A stretch of DNA of 64,000 nucleotides. It comes from Streptomyces sp. PKU-EA00015 (GTDB lineage: Bacteria; Actinomycetota; Actinomycetes; Streptomycetales; Streptomycetaceae). The notes under the pieces are model-generated. The model was not told the DNA's origin and made no database searches. It saw only the letters and a program-made list of their open reading frames with translations. Position numbers and translations under genes: made by a program. The DNA is taken from the NCBI RefSeq assembly GCF_013387495.1, contig NZ_JABZEE010000011.1, forward strand, positions 186,001-250,000, read 5' to 3'. Below are positions 17,220-26,318 of the stretch, piece after piece; the first letter of the stretch is position 1, and each line of letters begins with the position of its first letter.

Positions 17220-19004
17220 ATGCATCGGTACAGGTCCCACACCTGCGGCGAGCTCCGCGCCTCTGACGTCAACGCGGACGTCCGGCTGAGCGGCTGGCTG
17301 CACAATCGCCGAGACCTGGGCGGCATCCTCTTCATCGATCTGCGTGATCACTACGGCATCACGCAGCTCGTCGCCCGCCCGGGGACCGCGGCCTACGAGG
17401 CCCTGGACAAGGTGAACAAGGAGTCGGTCGTCCGCGTCGACGGCAAGGTCGTCTCCCGCGGCGCCGAGAACGTCAACCCCGACCTGCCGACCGGCGAGAT
17501 CGAGGTCGAGGTGTCCGCGGTCGAGCTCCTGGGCGCGGCGCAGCAGCTGCCGTTCCAGATCAACACCGACGACGGCGTGGGCGAGGAGCGACGCCTGGAG
17601 TACCGCTTCCTCGACCTGCGCCGCGAGCGCATGCACCGCAACATCATGCTGCGCACGGCCGTGATCTCCGCGATCCGGCACAAGATGACGGCCCTCGGCT
17701 TCAACGAGATGGCCACCCCGATCCTGACCGCCACCTCCCCCGAGGGCGCGCGGGACTTCGTGGTGCCGTCCCGGCTGAACCCCGGCAAGTTCTACGCGCT
17801 GCCGCAGGCGCCGCAGCAGTTCAAGCAGCTGTTCATGATCTCCGGCTTCGACCGCTACTTCCAGATCGCGCCCTGCTTCCGCGACGAGGACGCCCGCGCC
17901 GACCGCTCGCCGGGCGAGTTCTACCAGCTCGACGTCGAGATGAGCTTCGTCGAGCAGGAGGACGTCTTCCAGCCGATCGAGAAGCTGATGACCGAGCTCT
18001 TCGAGGAGTTCGGCGGCGGCCGCCACGTCACCTCGCCGTTCCCGCGCATCCCGTTCCGCGAGTCGATGCTGAAGTACGGCAACGACAAGCCGGACCTGCG
18101 GGCACAGCTGGAGCTCGTCGACATCACCGACGTCTTCGCGGGCTCGGAGTTCAAGGCGTTCGCCGGCAAGCACGTCCGCGCCCTGCCCGTGCCGGACACG
18201 GCCGCCCAGCCGCGGAAGTTCTTCGACGGCCTCGGCGAGTTCGCCGTCGAGCACGGTGCGAAGGGCCTCGCCTGGGTGCGGGTCGGCGAGAACGGCGCCC
18301 TGACCGGCCCGATCGCCAAGTTCCTCACCGAGGAGGACGTCAAGGTCCTCACCGAGCGCCTGTCCCTCGCCCCCGGCCACGCGGTCTTCTTCGGCGCGGG
18401 CGAGTTCGACGAGGTCTCCAAGATCATGGGCGCGGTCCGCGTCGAGGCCGCCAGGCGCGCCGGCCACTTCGAGGAGAACGTCTTCCGGTTCTGCTGGATC
18501 GTCGACTTCCCGATGTACGAGAAGGACGAGGAGACCGGCAAGATCGACTTCTCGCACAACCCCTTCTCGATGCCGCAGGGCGGCCTGGAGGCCCTGGAGA
18601 CGCAGGACCCGCTGGACATCCTGGGCTGGCAGTACGACATCGTCTGCAACGGTGTCGAGCTGTCCTCCGGAGCCATCCGGAACCACGAGCCCGAGATCAT
18701 GTTCAAGGCGTTCGAGATCGCGGGGTACTCGCGGGAGACCGTCGAGCGCGAGTTCGCCGGCATGCTGCGGGCCTTCCAGTACGGCGCCCCGCCGCACGGC
18801 GGCATCGCCCCCGGCGTCGACCGCATCGTCATGCTGCTCGCCGACGAGCCGAACATCCGCGAGACCATCGCGTTCCCGCTCAACGGCAACGCGCAGGACC
18901 TGATGATGGGCGCCCCGACGGAGCTGGAGGAGGCCCGCCTGCGCGAGCTGAACATCGCGCTGCGCAAGCCGGTAGCCAAGTCCGGCGACGACAAGGACAA
19001 GTAA
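17220..19004 (+). CDS. aspS: Aspartate--tRNA ligase
   Basis: The 594-residue class IIb synthetase charges tRNA-Asp. The N-terminal OB-fold anticodon-binding domain begins with the usual THTCGELR-type segment (here [12 protein letters not shown]) and [15 protein letters not shown]. Motif 2 is in [19 protein letters not shown]. The bacterial GAD insertion lies at about residues 300-420. Motif 3 is [14 protein letters not shown]. Length is normal for bacterial AspRS (about 590). A strong terminator follows. Convergent metG lies immediately beyond. Confidence 0.97.
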   Translation: MHRYRSHTCGELRASDVNADVRLSGWLHNRRDLGGILFIDLRDHYGITQLVARPGTAAYEALDKVNKESVVRVDGKVVSRGAENVNPDLPTGEIEVEVSAVELLGAAQQLPFQINTDDGVGEERRLEYRFLDLRRERMHRNIMLRTAVISAIRHKMTALGFNEMATPILTATSPEGARDFVVPSRLNPGKFYALPQAPQQFKQLFMISGFDRYFQIAPCFRDEDARADRSPGEFYQLDVEMSFVEQEDVFQPIEKLMTELFEEFGGGRHVTSPFPRIPFRESMLKYGNDKPDLRAQLELVDITDVFAGSEFKAFAGKHVRALPVPDTAAQPRKFFDGLGEFAVEHGAKGLAWVRVGENGALTGPIAKFLTEEDVKVLTERLSLAPGHAVFFGAGEFDEVSKIMGAVRVEAARRAGHFEENVFRFCWIVDFPMYEKDEETGKIDFSHNPFSMPQGGLEALETQDPLDILGWQYDIVCNGVELSSGAIRNHEPEIMFKAFEIAGYSRETVEREFAGMLRAFQYGAPPHGGIAPGVDRIVMLLADEPNIRETIAFPLNGNAQDLMMGAPTELEEARLRELNIALRKPVAKSGDDKDK

Positions 19005-19017
19005 CGCCTTCCGTTCC

Positions 19018-19054
19018 GCAGAGCGCCCCCGGCCACCGGCCGGGGGCGCTCTGC
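19018..19054 (+). terminator. Terminator of aspS
   Basis: A perfect 17-bp stem (GCAGAGCGCCCCCGGCC with its complement) and a 3-nt ACC loop lie 13 nt after the stop codon. It is among the strongest hairpins in the window. Confidence 0.9.
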
Positions 19055-19072
19055 GTCGTGCACGCATGCGAA

Positions 19073-19099
19073 AGGGGCCGGACTCCGGGTCCGGCCCCT
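19073..19099 (-). terminator. Terminator of metG
   Basis: An 11-bp stem (AGGGGCCGGAC with its complement) and 5-nt loop are followed on the minus strand by TTTCGC. It sits back to back with the aspS terminator. Confidence 0.8.
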
Positions 19100-19118
19100 C
19101 TTCGCGTGTACGGCGTCC

Positions 19119-20723
19119 TTACGCCGGCTTCTCCTCCAGGCGCGGGAACAGCACCGCGCCCTTCGTCACCGTCGCGCCGGCGGGGAGCCTGCCCCACTCG
19201 CCCGCGTCCTGGACCCGCTGGTCGGCCAGCGTGCCGAGGACCGGCTCCGCGCCGAGCGACTCCCAGAGCTTCTGGGACGTCTCCGGCATCACCGGGTTCA
19301 GCAGGACCGCGACCGCGCGCAGGGACTCCGCGGCGGTGTAGAGGATCGTGGCCAGGCGGGCACGGCCCTCGTCGGAATCGTCCTTGGCGACCTTCCAGGG
19401 CTCCTGCTCCGTGATGTAGCCGTTGACCTGCTTCACGAAGTCGAAGATCGCCAGGATGCCGCCCTGGAAGTCCAGCTCCTCGCCGATCTTCCGGTCGGCC
19501 TCGGCGACCGCCTTGGCCAGGCCGTCCTGGACGGCCTTCTCGGCGTCCCCGGCGGCCGTGGCCTCCGGCAGCTCGCCGCCGAAGTACTTGCCCACCATCG
19601 CCGCGACGCGCGAGGCGAGGTTGCCGTAGTCGTTCGCGAGCTCGGAGGTGTAGCGGGCGGTGAAGTCCTCCCAGGAGAACGAGCCGTCGCTGCCGAAGGC
19701 GATCGCGCGCAGGAAGTACCAGCGGTAGGCGTCCACGCCGAAGTGCGAGGTCAGGTCCTGCGGCTTGATGCCGGTCAGGTTCGACTTCGACATCTTCTCG
19801 CCGCCTACCATCAGCCAGCCGTTGGCCGCGACCTTGCCGGGCACCGGCAGGCCCTGCGCCATCAGCATGGCGGGCCAGATCACCGCGTGGAAGCGGAGGA
19901 TGTCCTTGCCGACCAGGTGCACGTTGGCCGGGAAGGTCTCCTCGAACTTCGCCGGGTTCTCGTTGTAGCCGACCGCGGTCGCGTAGTTGAGCAGCGCGTC
20001 GACCCACACGTAGATGACGTGCTTCTCGTCCCACGGCACCGGGACGCCCCAGTCGAAGGTGGAGCGCGAGATCGACAGGTCCTGGAGGCCCTGCTTGACG
20101 AAGTTCACGACCTCGTTGCGGGCGGACTCGGGCTGGATGAAGTCCGGGTTCGCCGTGTAGAGGTCGAGCAGCTTCGGGCCGTACTCGGAGAGCTTGAAGA
20201 AGTAGTTCTCCTCCTTGAGGATCTCCACCGGCTTCTTGTGGACGGCGCACAGCTTCGTGCCGTCCTCGGCCTCGATGAGATCCCCGGGGAGCTTGTACTC
20301 CTCGCAGCCCACGCAGTACGGGCCCTCGTACCCGCCCTTGTAGATCTCGCCCTTGTCGTACAGGTCCTGCACGAACTCCTGCACACGGTCCGTGTGCCGC
20401 TTCTCCGTGGTGCGGATGAAGTCGTCGTTCGCGATGTTCAGGTGCTCCCAGAGGGGCTTCCACGCCTCCTCGACGAGCTTGTCGCACCATGCCTGGGGCG
20501 TGACGTTGTTCGCCTCGGCCGTGCGCATGATCTTCTGACCGTGCTCGTCCGTGCCGGTGAGGTACCACACCTTCTCGCCGCGCTGACGGTGCCAGCGGGT
20601 GAGCACGTCGCCTGCGACGGTCGTGTAGGCGTGGCCCAGGTGAGGAGCGTCGTTGACGTAGTAGATGGGGGTCGAGACGTAGTACGCCTTCGCCCCCTGC
20701 TTCTCGGATCCAGTGGCCGCCAT
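19119..20723 (-). CDS. metG: Methionine--tRNA ligase
   Basis: The 534-residue class Ia synthetase has the HIGH-type motif PHLGHAYT near residue 28 and the KMSKS loop GGEKMSKSNL. The connective-peptide knuckle shows Cys residues (YCVGCEEY and LCAVHKKPV), so part of the usual zinc-site cysteines is replaced by His. The helical anticodon-binding domain fills the C-terminus (DYGNLASRVAAMVGKY). No C-terminal tRNA-binding (Trbp111) extension is present. It is convergent with aspS. Confidence 0.96.
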   Translation of the reverse strand: MAATGSEKQGAKAYYVSTPIYYVNDAPHLGHAYTTVAGDVLTRWHRQRGEKVWYLTGTDEHGQKIMRTAEANNVTPQAWCDKLVEEAWKPLWEHLNIANDDFIRTTEKRHTDRVQEFVQDLYDKGEIYKGGYEGPYCVGCEEYKLPGDLIEAEDGTKLCAVHKKPVEILKEENYFFKLSEYGPKLLDLYTANPDFIQPESARNEVVNFVKQGLQDLSISRSTFDWGVPVPWDEKHVIYVWVDALLNYATAVGYNENPAKFEETFPANVHLVGKDILRFHAVIWPAMLMAQGLPVPGKVAANGWLMVGGEKMSKSNLTGIKPQDLTSHFGVDAYRWYFLRAIAFGSDGSFSWEDFTARYTSELANDYGNLASRVAAMVGKYFGGELPEATAAGDAEKAVQDGLAKAVAEADRKIGEELDFQGGILAIFDFVKQVNGYITEQEPWKVAKDDSDEGRARLATILYTAAESLRAVAVLLNPVMPETSQKLWESLGAEPVLGTLADQRVQDAGEWGRLPAGATVTKGAVLFPRLEEKPA

Positions 20724-20788
20724 GGTCGAAATCCTATCGGCCCTGCGGAGATCAACTCACACGCATAAGGCCGGACCGCCCCACGACG

Positions 20789-20831
20789 CCCGACGGCCGG
20801 GCCGCGCTGTGTGCGCGGCCCGGCCGTCGGG
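20789..20831 (-). terminator. Terminator of the VWA protein gene
   Basis: An 18-bp near-perfect stem (core CCGACGGCCGGGCCGCG) and a 7-nt loop lie 20 nt after the minus-strand stop at 20851. Confidence 0.85.
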
Positions 20832-20850
20832 GTGTCGTTCGCCGGCCCGG

Positions 20851-22863
20851 TCAGGGGCGCCAGGTGCCGAGGAGGCCCTCGAACACCTCGGCGTCCGGCA
20901 GCTCGGCGGGCGCGGGGCCGGCGTGGAAGAACGCCGCGCCCGCGACCTGGAGCTTGCGGAGGTAGTCGAACGCCTTGGCGTCGTGCTCGCCGAACGCCAC
21001 GAACTGCCAGAAGACCGGCCGGTCGGCGGCGGCCGTGAGGGCGGCGGTGGCGGCGGTCTTGGACTCGGGCGCGCCGTCGGTCTGGAAGATCACGAACGCG
21101 GGGGCGTCCGTGGCCGCCTTGGCGTGCAGGGCGAGGACCTCCTCGACGGCGAGGTGGTAGTTCGTCCGGCCCATCCGGCCGAGCCCGGCGTGCAGCTCGT
21201 CGACGCGGCCCTCGTGGGCGTCGAGGGTGAGCTCCCCGGTGCCGTCGATCTCGGTCGAGAAGAAGACGACGTCGACGGTGGCGCGCTCGTCGAGGTGCGC
21301 GGCGAGGGCGAGCGCCTGCTCGCCGAGGCGCTGGGCGCTGCCGTCCTTGAAGAAGGGGCGCATGGACCCGGACCGGTCGAGCACGAGGTAGACCCGCGCG
21401 CGTGCGCCGGTGAGCCCGGCCTTCTTGAGGGCGGCGCCCGCGGCCTTGTAGGCGTCGACGATCCGGGGTGCCCGCGTCTTGAGGCGCGCGAGCGGGACGG
21501 CGGCCTTGCCCTCGACCGCGCCGGCTTCCGGCTCGGTCTCGGTCTTGGTCTCGGGGGTGGCGGTCTGGGCCGCGAGCGGCTCGGCCTCGGCCGGCTCCGC
21601 GGGCGCGGCGGCCTCGGGCTCGGCCGCGACGGTCTGGGGCTCGGCGTCCTCGACAGGTGCGACGGCCTCGACCTCGGCCGGCTCCGCGGGCGCAGCGGCC
21701 TCCGGCTCGGCCGCGACGGTCTCGGGCTCGGCGTCGTCCGCAGGCGCGGCGACCTCGGCCTCGGCCGGCTCCGCGGGCGCGGCGGCCTCGGGCTCGGCCG
21801 CGTCGGCCTCCGGCTCGGGGGCGGCGGCCTCGGCCTCGGTCGGCTCCGCAGGCGCGGCGGCCTCGGCCTCGGTCGGCTCCGCAGGCGTGACGGCTTCGGG
21901 CTCGGCGTCCGGGGTGTCCTCGGTGGGGGCCTCCTCCGCAGCTGTGGCGTTGTCGTCGGGGGCGTTGTCCTGCGGCTCGACCGCGTCGGCCTCCGGCTCG
22001 GGGGCGGCGGCCTCGGGCTTGACGTCCTCGACAGGTGCGACGGCCTCGGGCTCGGCCGCGTCGGCCTCCGGCTCGGGGGCGGCGGCCTCGGGCTTGACGT
22101 CCTCGACAGGTGCGACGGCCTCGGGCTCGGCCGCGTCGGCCTCCGGCTCGGGGGCGGCGGCCTCGGGCTTGACGTCCTCGACAGGTGCGACGGCCTCGGG
22201 CTCGGCCGCGTCGGCCTCCGGCTCGGGGGCGGCGGCCTCGGGCTTGACGTCCTCGACAGGTGCGACGGCCTCGGGCTCGGCCGCGTCGGCCTCCGGCTCG
22301 GGGGCGGCGGCCTCGGGCTTGACGTCCTCGACAGGTGCGACGGCCTCGGGCTCGGCCGCGTCGGCCTCCGGCTCGGGAGCGGTCTCGGCCGCGGCGGTCT
22401 CCGGCTCGATGTCCTCCGCAGGCGCGGCGGCCTTGACCTCGGTCGGCTCCGCAGGCGCGGCGGCCTCGACCTCGGCGTCCTCGACAGGTGCGACGGCCTC
22501 CTCGGCCGCGGCGGGCTCCGGGGTGGCGGACTCCGCAGGCGCGGAGGGCTCCTGTGCGGGCGCCGTCGTCGACGGCTTCGACTGAGTGGGGAAGCGCGGG
22601 GTCGGGTTGTCGAACGCCGCCGAGACCAGGTCCGACGCCCGGTCCGCCGAGACCAGGTCCGACGCCCGGTCCGCCGAGACCAGGTCCGACGCCCGGTCCG
22701 CCGCGTTCTGGGCCGGCACCGTGGCCGGTTCCGTGGCCGTCTCCGTGGCCGGTTCCGTGCGCTCCGTCTGGGCGGGAACGGAGGCCGCCGCCGACTCCTC
22801 GCGCCCGGCGCCGTCAGCGCGATCGCGGCCGAACACCTTGCGCAGCAAGCTCCGAATACCCAT
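20851..22863 (-). CDS. VWA (TerF-like) protein with long Glu/Ala/Pro repeat region
   Basis: The 670-residue protein has three parts. The first 15 residues ([14 protein letters not shown]) form a short basic amphipathic helix, a possible membrane anchor. A disordered acidic repeat region follows: three exact copies of a 9-residue [13 protein letters not shown] unit near residue 55, then about 5.3 copies of a 25-residue unit centred on [20 protein letters not shown]. The C-terminal VWA domain (about 460-670) has a MIDAS motif, LVLDRSGSM, then [11 protein letters not shown] and a later Asp in FQTDGAPE. TerF-like VWA proteins occur with tellurium-resistance/TerD genes and bind metal-dependent partners; none is adjacent here. 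The ATG at 22863 begins the conserved helix. Confidence 0.85.
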   Translation of the reverse strand: MGIRSLLRKVFGRDRADGAGREESAAASVPAQTERTEPATETATEPATVPAQNAADRASDLVSADRASDLVSADRASDLVSAAFDNPTPRFPTQSKPSTTAPAQEPSAPAESATPEPAAAEEAVAPVEDAEVEAAAPAEPTEVKAAAPAEDIEPETAAAETAPEPEADAAEPEAVAPVEDVKPEAAAPEPEADAAEPEAVAPVEDVKPEAAAPEPEADAAEPEAVAPVEDVKPEAAAPEPEADAAEPEAVAPVEDVKPEAAAPEPEADAAEPEAVAPVEDVKPEAAAPEPEADAVEPQDNAPDDNATAAEEAPTEDTPDAEPEAVTPAEPTEAEAAAPAEPTEAEAAAPEPEADAAEPEAAAPAEPAEAEVAAPADDAEPETVAAEPEAAAPAEPAEVEAVAPVEDAEPQTVAAEPEAAAPAEPAEAEPLAAQTATPETKTETEPEAGAVEGKAAVPLARLKTRAPRIVDAYKAAGAALKKAGLTGARARVYLVLDRSGSMRPFFKDGSAQRLGEQALALAAHLDERATVDVVFFSTEIDGTGELTLDAHEGRVDELHAGLGRMGRTNYHLAVEEVLALHAKAATDAPAFVIFQTDGAPESKTAATAALTAAADRPVFWQFVAFGEHDAKAFDYLRKLQVAGAAFFHAGPAPAELPDAEVFEGLLGTWRP
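21981..22378. repeat. 75-bp in-frame tandem repeat, about 5.3 copies
   Basis: Near-identical 75-bp units start at 22021, 22096, 22171, 22246 and 22321, with a 40-bp partial unit before the first. Each encodes 25 residues of the VWA protein linker. Near identity at DNA level points to recent unequal exchange or slippage, so copy number should vary between strains. Confidence 0.95.
22619..22699. repeat. 27-bp tandem repeat, three copies
   Basis: Three identical 27-bp units (22619, 22646, 22673) encode the DRASDLVSA repeats near the N-terminus of the VWA protein. Confidence 0.95.
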
Positions 22864-23035
22864 GGGCGGGGCCTTTCGCATGAGTTGGGTGCGGTGACTG
22901 TCCGCTCTGCAGACGTTCCCCCCGGGCAATGCAGGCCAGGGCGGACACGTAAGGTTAGCGGCCGCCCGTCGCGGCTTCCGGGAGGGCACCCGCATGCCCC
23001 GTCCGCACACACCGACCGCGCCCCGTGTGCACCCC

Positions 23036-23057
23036 ATTCATTCCTCGTTCACCTCGT
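23036..23057 (+). promoter_or_regulatory. PHO-box-like direct repeat upstream of phoX
   Basis: Two adjacent 11-nt units, ATTCATTCCTC and GTTCACCTCGT, each carry TTCA at the same position. This is the organisation of Streptomyces PhoP boxes (consensus GTTCACC). It lies about 90 nt before the phoX start. Confidence 0.6.
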
Positions 23058-23147
23058 GTCCGCCGCCGGGCAGAGGAGCACACCTAACGTCACCGCCGGA
23101 ATCATTCCGACACCATGTCGGCGCAGGATGCGCCGGAGGAGGACGAC

Positions 23148-25202
23148 GTGCGCAAACTGCTGCCGCTGTTGAACACCACCCCCCACGCGGGCGGACGTTC
23201 CGCGCTGACCTGCCGCTACCGCTGCGGCGACGCCTGCTTCCACGAGGTTCCCAACACCAGCGACAACGAGTACGCCGGTGACGTCATAGCGAGTGCGCTG
23301 TCGCGCCGTTCGATGATGCGTGCCGCCGCCGTCGTCACCGTCGCCGCTGCCGCCGGCGGTGCCGCCGCCGTGCAGGGCGCCACCCCCGCCGCGGCGGCGG
23401 GAACCGGCCGGCCGCAGAAGCCGGGCACGGCCGACGGCGCCCGCGGTCTGCGCTTCGCCCCCGTCGCCCCCAACAAGGACGACAAGGTCACCGTCCCCGC
23501 CGGCTACGAGCAGAGCGTCGTCATCCGCTGGGGCGAGCCCATCCTGCGCGGCGCGCCGGCCTTCGACCCGGACAAGCAGACCGCCAAGGCTCAGGCGGGT
23601 CAGTTCGGTTACAACAACGACTTCCTCTCCCTGCTCCCCCTCAAGGGCGAGTACGGCCGCCAGGTCCTCGTCGCGAACCACGAGTACACGGACGAAGTCC
23701 TGATGTTCAAGGGCTACGACCCCGAGAACCCGACCCGCGACCAGGTGGAGATCGCCTGGGCCGCGCACGGTCTGTCGGTCGTCGTGGTCCAGGAGGAGCA
23801 CCGCAGCGGCAAGCTGACCCCGGTCACCCGCCACCCGCTCAACCGCCGCCTCACTGCCACGAGCGAGTTCGAGCTCACCGGTCCGGCCGCGGGCTCCGCC
23901 CTGCTGCGTACGTCCGCCGACCCGTCCGGCACCAAGGTGCTGGGCACGCTCAACAACTGTGCCGGCGGCACCACTCCGTGGGGCACCACGCTCCACGGCG
24001 AGGAGAACTTCAACCAGTACTTCGCCAACGGGTCGAGTGCGACCGACAAGCGGTACGGGATCGGCACCGGCGCCACCGAGCGCAAGTGGGAGCGCTTCGA
24101 CAAGCGCTTCGACGCCAAGCAGGAGCCCAACGAGTCGCACCGCCACGGCTGGGTCGTGGAACTGGACCCGTACGACCCGGAGTCGACGCCCCGCAAGCGC
24201 ACCGCCCTCGGCCGCTTCAAGCACGAGGCCGCGCAGCCGCGCCTCACCGACGACGGCCGTCCGGTCGTCTACATGGGCGACGACGAGCGGTTCGACTACT
24301 TCTACAAGTTCGTCTCCAGCAAGCGCATGATGAAGGGCAGCTCCCGGCGCGCCCGCGAGCACAACCTCACGCTCCTCGACGAGGGCACCCTCTACGTCGC
24401 CAAGCTGACGGGCGACAGCCCGGCCGCCGAGATCGACGGCACCGGCAAGCTCCCGAACGACGGCGAGTTCGACGGCAGCGGCGTGTGGATCCCGCTCGCC
24501 ACCGACGACGTCTCGCACGTCCCCGGCATGACCGCCGAGGAGGTCTACGTCTTCACGCGCCTCGCCGGTGACAAGGTCGGCGCCACCAAGATGGACCGCC
24601 CCGAGGACGTCGAGCCGAGCCCCCGCACGGGCCGCGTCTACGTCGCGCTCACCAACAACAAGGACCGCGGCGCCGCCGGCAAGGCGGGTGCGGACGAGGC
24701 CAACCCGCGCAACAACAACAAGCACGGACAGGTCCTGGAGCTCGCGGAGCACTGGGACGACCCGGCGAGCGACGGCTTCGCCTGGCGCCTCTTCCTGGTC
24801 GCGGGCGACCCGAACGACCCGGCCACCTACTTCGCCGGCTTCCCCAAGGAGAAGGTCAGCCCCATCTCCTGCCCGGACAACGTCGCCTTCGACCCGTACG
24901 GCAACCTGTGGCTCTCCACCGACGGCAACGCGCTCGGCACCCACGACGGCCTGTTCGGCGTCGCGACCCACGGTGAGCGCCGCGGTGAGCTCAAGCAGTT
25001 CCTGACCGTGCCGACCGGCGCGGAGACCTGCGGTCCGATCATCCAGGACCGCCGCGTGCTGGTCGCGGTCCAGCACCCGGGCGAGGTCGACGGCGCGTCC
25101 GTCGAGAAGCCCGCGAGCTCCTGGCCCGACGGTCCGGGCACGCTCGTGCGCCCGTCGGTCGTCGCGGTCTACCGCAAGGACGGCGGCAACATCGGCGCCT
25201 GA
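23148..25202 (+). CDS. phoX: PhoX-family alkaline phosphatase, Tat-exported
   Basis: The 684-residue PhoX/DUF839 protein belongs to a calcium/iron-dependent phosphomonoesterase family that releases phosphate outside the cell. The N-terminus carries the family block TCRYRCGDACFHEVPNTS and a twin-arginine signal, SRRSMMRAAAVV, followed by an Ala-rich h-region ending near residue 85. Conserved metal-binding blocks include NHEYTDEVL, NNCAGGTTPWGTTLHGEENF and MGDDERFDYFYKFVS. GTG 23148 is preferred to ATG 23115 because GGAGGAGG lies 5 nt upstream and homologues start with the RKLLPLL segment. The PHO-box-like repeat upstream suggests induction by phosphate starvation. Confidence 0.9.
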   Translation: MRKLLPLLNTTPHAGGRSALTCRYRCGDACFHEVPNTSDNEYAGDVIASALSRRSMMRAAAVVTVAAAAGGAAAVQGATPAAAAGTGRPQKPGTADGARGLRFAPVAPNKDDKVTVPAGYEQSVVIRWGEPILRGAPAFDPDKQTAKAQAGQFGYNNDFLSLLPLKGEYGRQVLVANHEYTDEVLMFKGYDPENPTRDQVEIAWAAHGLSVVVVQEEHRSGKLTPVTRHPLNRRLTATSEFELTGPAAGSALLRTSADPSGTKVLGTLNNCAGGTTPWGTTLHGEENFNQYFANGSSATDKRYGIGTGATERKWERFDKRFDAKQEPNESHRHGWVVELDPYDPESTPRKRTALGRFKHEAAQPRLTDDGRPVVYMGDDERFDYFYKFVSSKRMMKGSSRRAREHNLTLLDEGTLYVAKLTGDSPAAEIDGTGKLPNDGEFDGSGVWIPLATDDVSHVPGMTAEEVYVFTRLAGDKVGATKMDRPEDVEPSPRTGRVYVALTNNKDRGAAGKAGADEANPRNNNKHGQVLELAEHWDDPASDGFAWRLFLVAGDPNDPATYFAGFPKEKVSPISCPDNVAFDPYGNLWLSTDGNALGTHDGLFGVATHGERRGELKQFLTVPTGAETCGPIIQDRRVLVAVQHPGEVDGASVEKPASSWPDGPGTLVRPSVVAVYRKDGGNIGA

Positions 25203-25213
25203 TCCCGGAGCCG

Positions 25214-25255
25214 GTTCACGAGGTGACGCCCAACTGTGTGCGCCACCTCGTGAAC
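25214..25255. terminator. Bidirectional terminator overlapping a gene end
   Basis: Perfect 12-bp arms (GTTCACGAGGTG and its complement) with an 18-nt loop lie between convergent genes. The left arm contains the stop codon of the minus-strand gene and the right arm its last codons. Confidence 0.6.
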
Positions 25256-26175
25256 TGCTCGGCCGCGTCTCCCGTGTACGTCCACGGGAGATGCGCGGCC
25301 CGCGTCCCCAGCAGCTGGAAGAGGCCGCGGGCCTCCTGTCTCAGCCCTGCGTGACAGGCGGCGTGCGTCAGGTAGTTGAGCTCGCCGATCTCCTGCGGCG
25401 CGACCGGTCCGTCCGCGCGCCACAGGATCCACCGGTCCCATGTGCGCCGTATCTCCACGACGGCCAGCTCGTGCTTCCAGTGCTGGTCGAGGCCGCGCAC
25501 CACCCGCCCCTGGGCCGTGTCGAAGACATGGCGGTACTCCTCCGCCCGCGCGATCTGCACCAGCACCGGCAGCGGCGACCCGGGAGGCGACGCCCCCGCC
25601 ACGTCCCGCGCGAAGTCGTACATCCTGCCGTGCGTGCCGTGCCAGCGCGCCGAGTGGTAGCGCAGCAGCTGCACGTGACCCTCGACGTTGTACGGGTCGC
25701 GCCCGCGCATCTCGTCCCACCAGCGCCGCAGTTCCCTGCGGGGCACCCCGTCCTCGTACAGCCGCGCCACCGTCAGCAGCGACACCCACGGCATGGGGTC
25801 GGCGGGGTGCAGGTCGGCGGCGTGGAGGCAGGCCCGCACGGCGAGGTCCAGCCGGTCGCGGTCGACGCCGCCGCCGCGTCCCGCGGCGATGGCCCGGTGG
25901 AAGACCCGCACGACCTCGGTCGCGGCCGCGAGGACCGCCGCGTCGGGGCTGGCCGGCTCGGCGGCCCGCCAGATCCCCGTGGCGGACGAGCCGGCCGCGG
26001 CGTGGGCGAGCAGCCGGATCCGGTGGGTGCGCAGCCCCCAGTCGTCGCCGGTGTCGCGCAGCAGGTCCCGTACGCCCTGCCAGCGGCCGATGACGATGTC
26101 GTCGAGGGCGTCGGACAGCGCCCCGTCCCCGTACGCGGGATCGAAGTCGGGGACGAAGCGGCGGCGAGCGGCCAT
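25216..26175 (-). CDS. Conserved hypothetical protein, helical-repeat type
   Basis: The 319-residue protein is probably cytoplasmic and almost all alpha-helical. The N-terminal segment is VPDFDPAYGDGALSDALDDI. Helix pairs resembling TPR/Sel1-like repeats follow (RACLHAADLHPADPMPWVSL, GRDPYNVEGHVQLLRYHSAR, EIGELNYLTHAACHAGLRQE). I do not recognise a named family with certainty; DUF4034-like proteins are similar in style. No catalytic motif is visible. Three direct 8-bp repeats (GACGATCC, 26203-26226) lie just upstream of the start. It lies between convergent phoX and the APC permease gene. Confidence 0.7.
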   Translation of the reverse strand: MAARRRFVPDFDPAYGDGALSDALDDIVIGRWQGVRDLLRDTGDDWGLRTHRIRLLAHAAAGSSATGIWRAAEPASPDAAVLAAATEVVRVFHRAIAAGRGGGVDRDRLDLAVRACLHAADLHPADPMPWVSLLTVARLYEDGVPRRELRRWWDEMRGRDPYNVEGHVQLLRYHSARWHGTHGRMYDFARDVAGASPPGSPLPVLVQIARAEEYRHVFDTAQGRVVRGLDQHWKHELAVVEIRRTWDRWILWRADGPVAPQEIGELNYLTHAACHAGLRQEARGLFQLLGTRAAHLPWTYTGDAAEQFTRWRTQLGVTS

Positions 26176-26202
26176 GGGCGGCACTTCCCTCGGCGGTTCA
26201 GG

Positions 26203-26226
26203 GACGATCCGACGATCCGACGATCT
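26203..26226. repeat. Three tandem 8-bp repeats
   Basis: GACGATCC, GACGATCC and GACGATCT follow one another 28 nt upstream of the hypothetical gene start. Significance unknown. Confidence 0.5.
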
Positions 26227-26318
26227 TCGGAGGGATCCACGGCGACTGCGGGGATCTACAGGCTCTACGGGGGACGCCAGCCGGTCCGGCGCGGGGATCG
26301 GGCGGCGTGCGGGGGCGG

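Noticed and set aside
21981..22378. Possible CRISPR or mobile repeat in the VWA gene
   Set aside because: The repeat is in frame, encodes a protein spacer and has no variable spacers.
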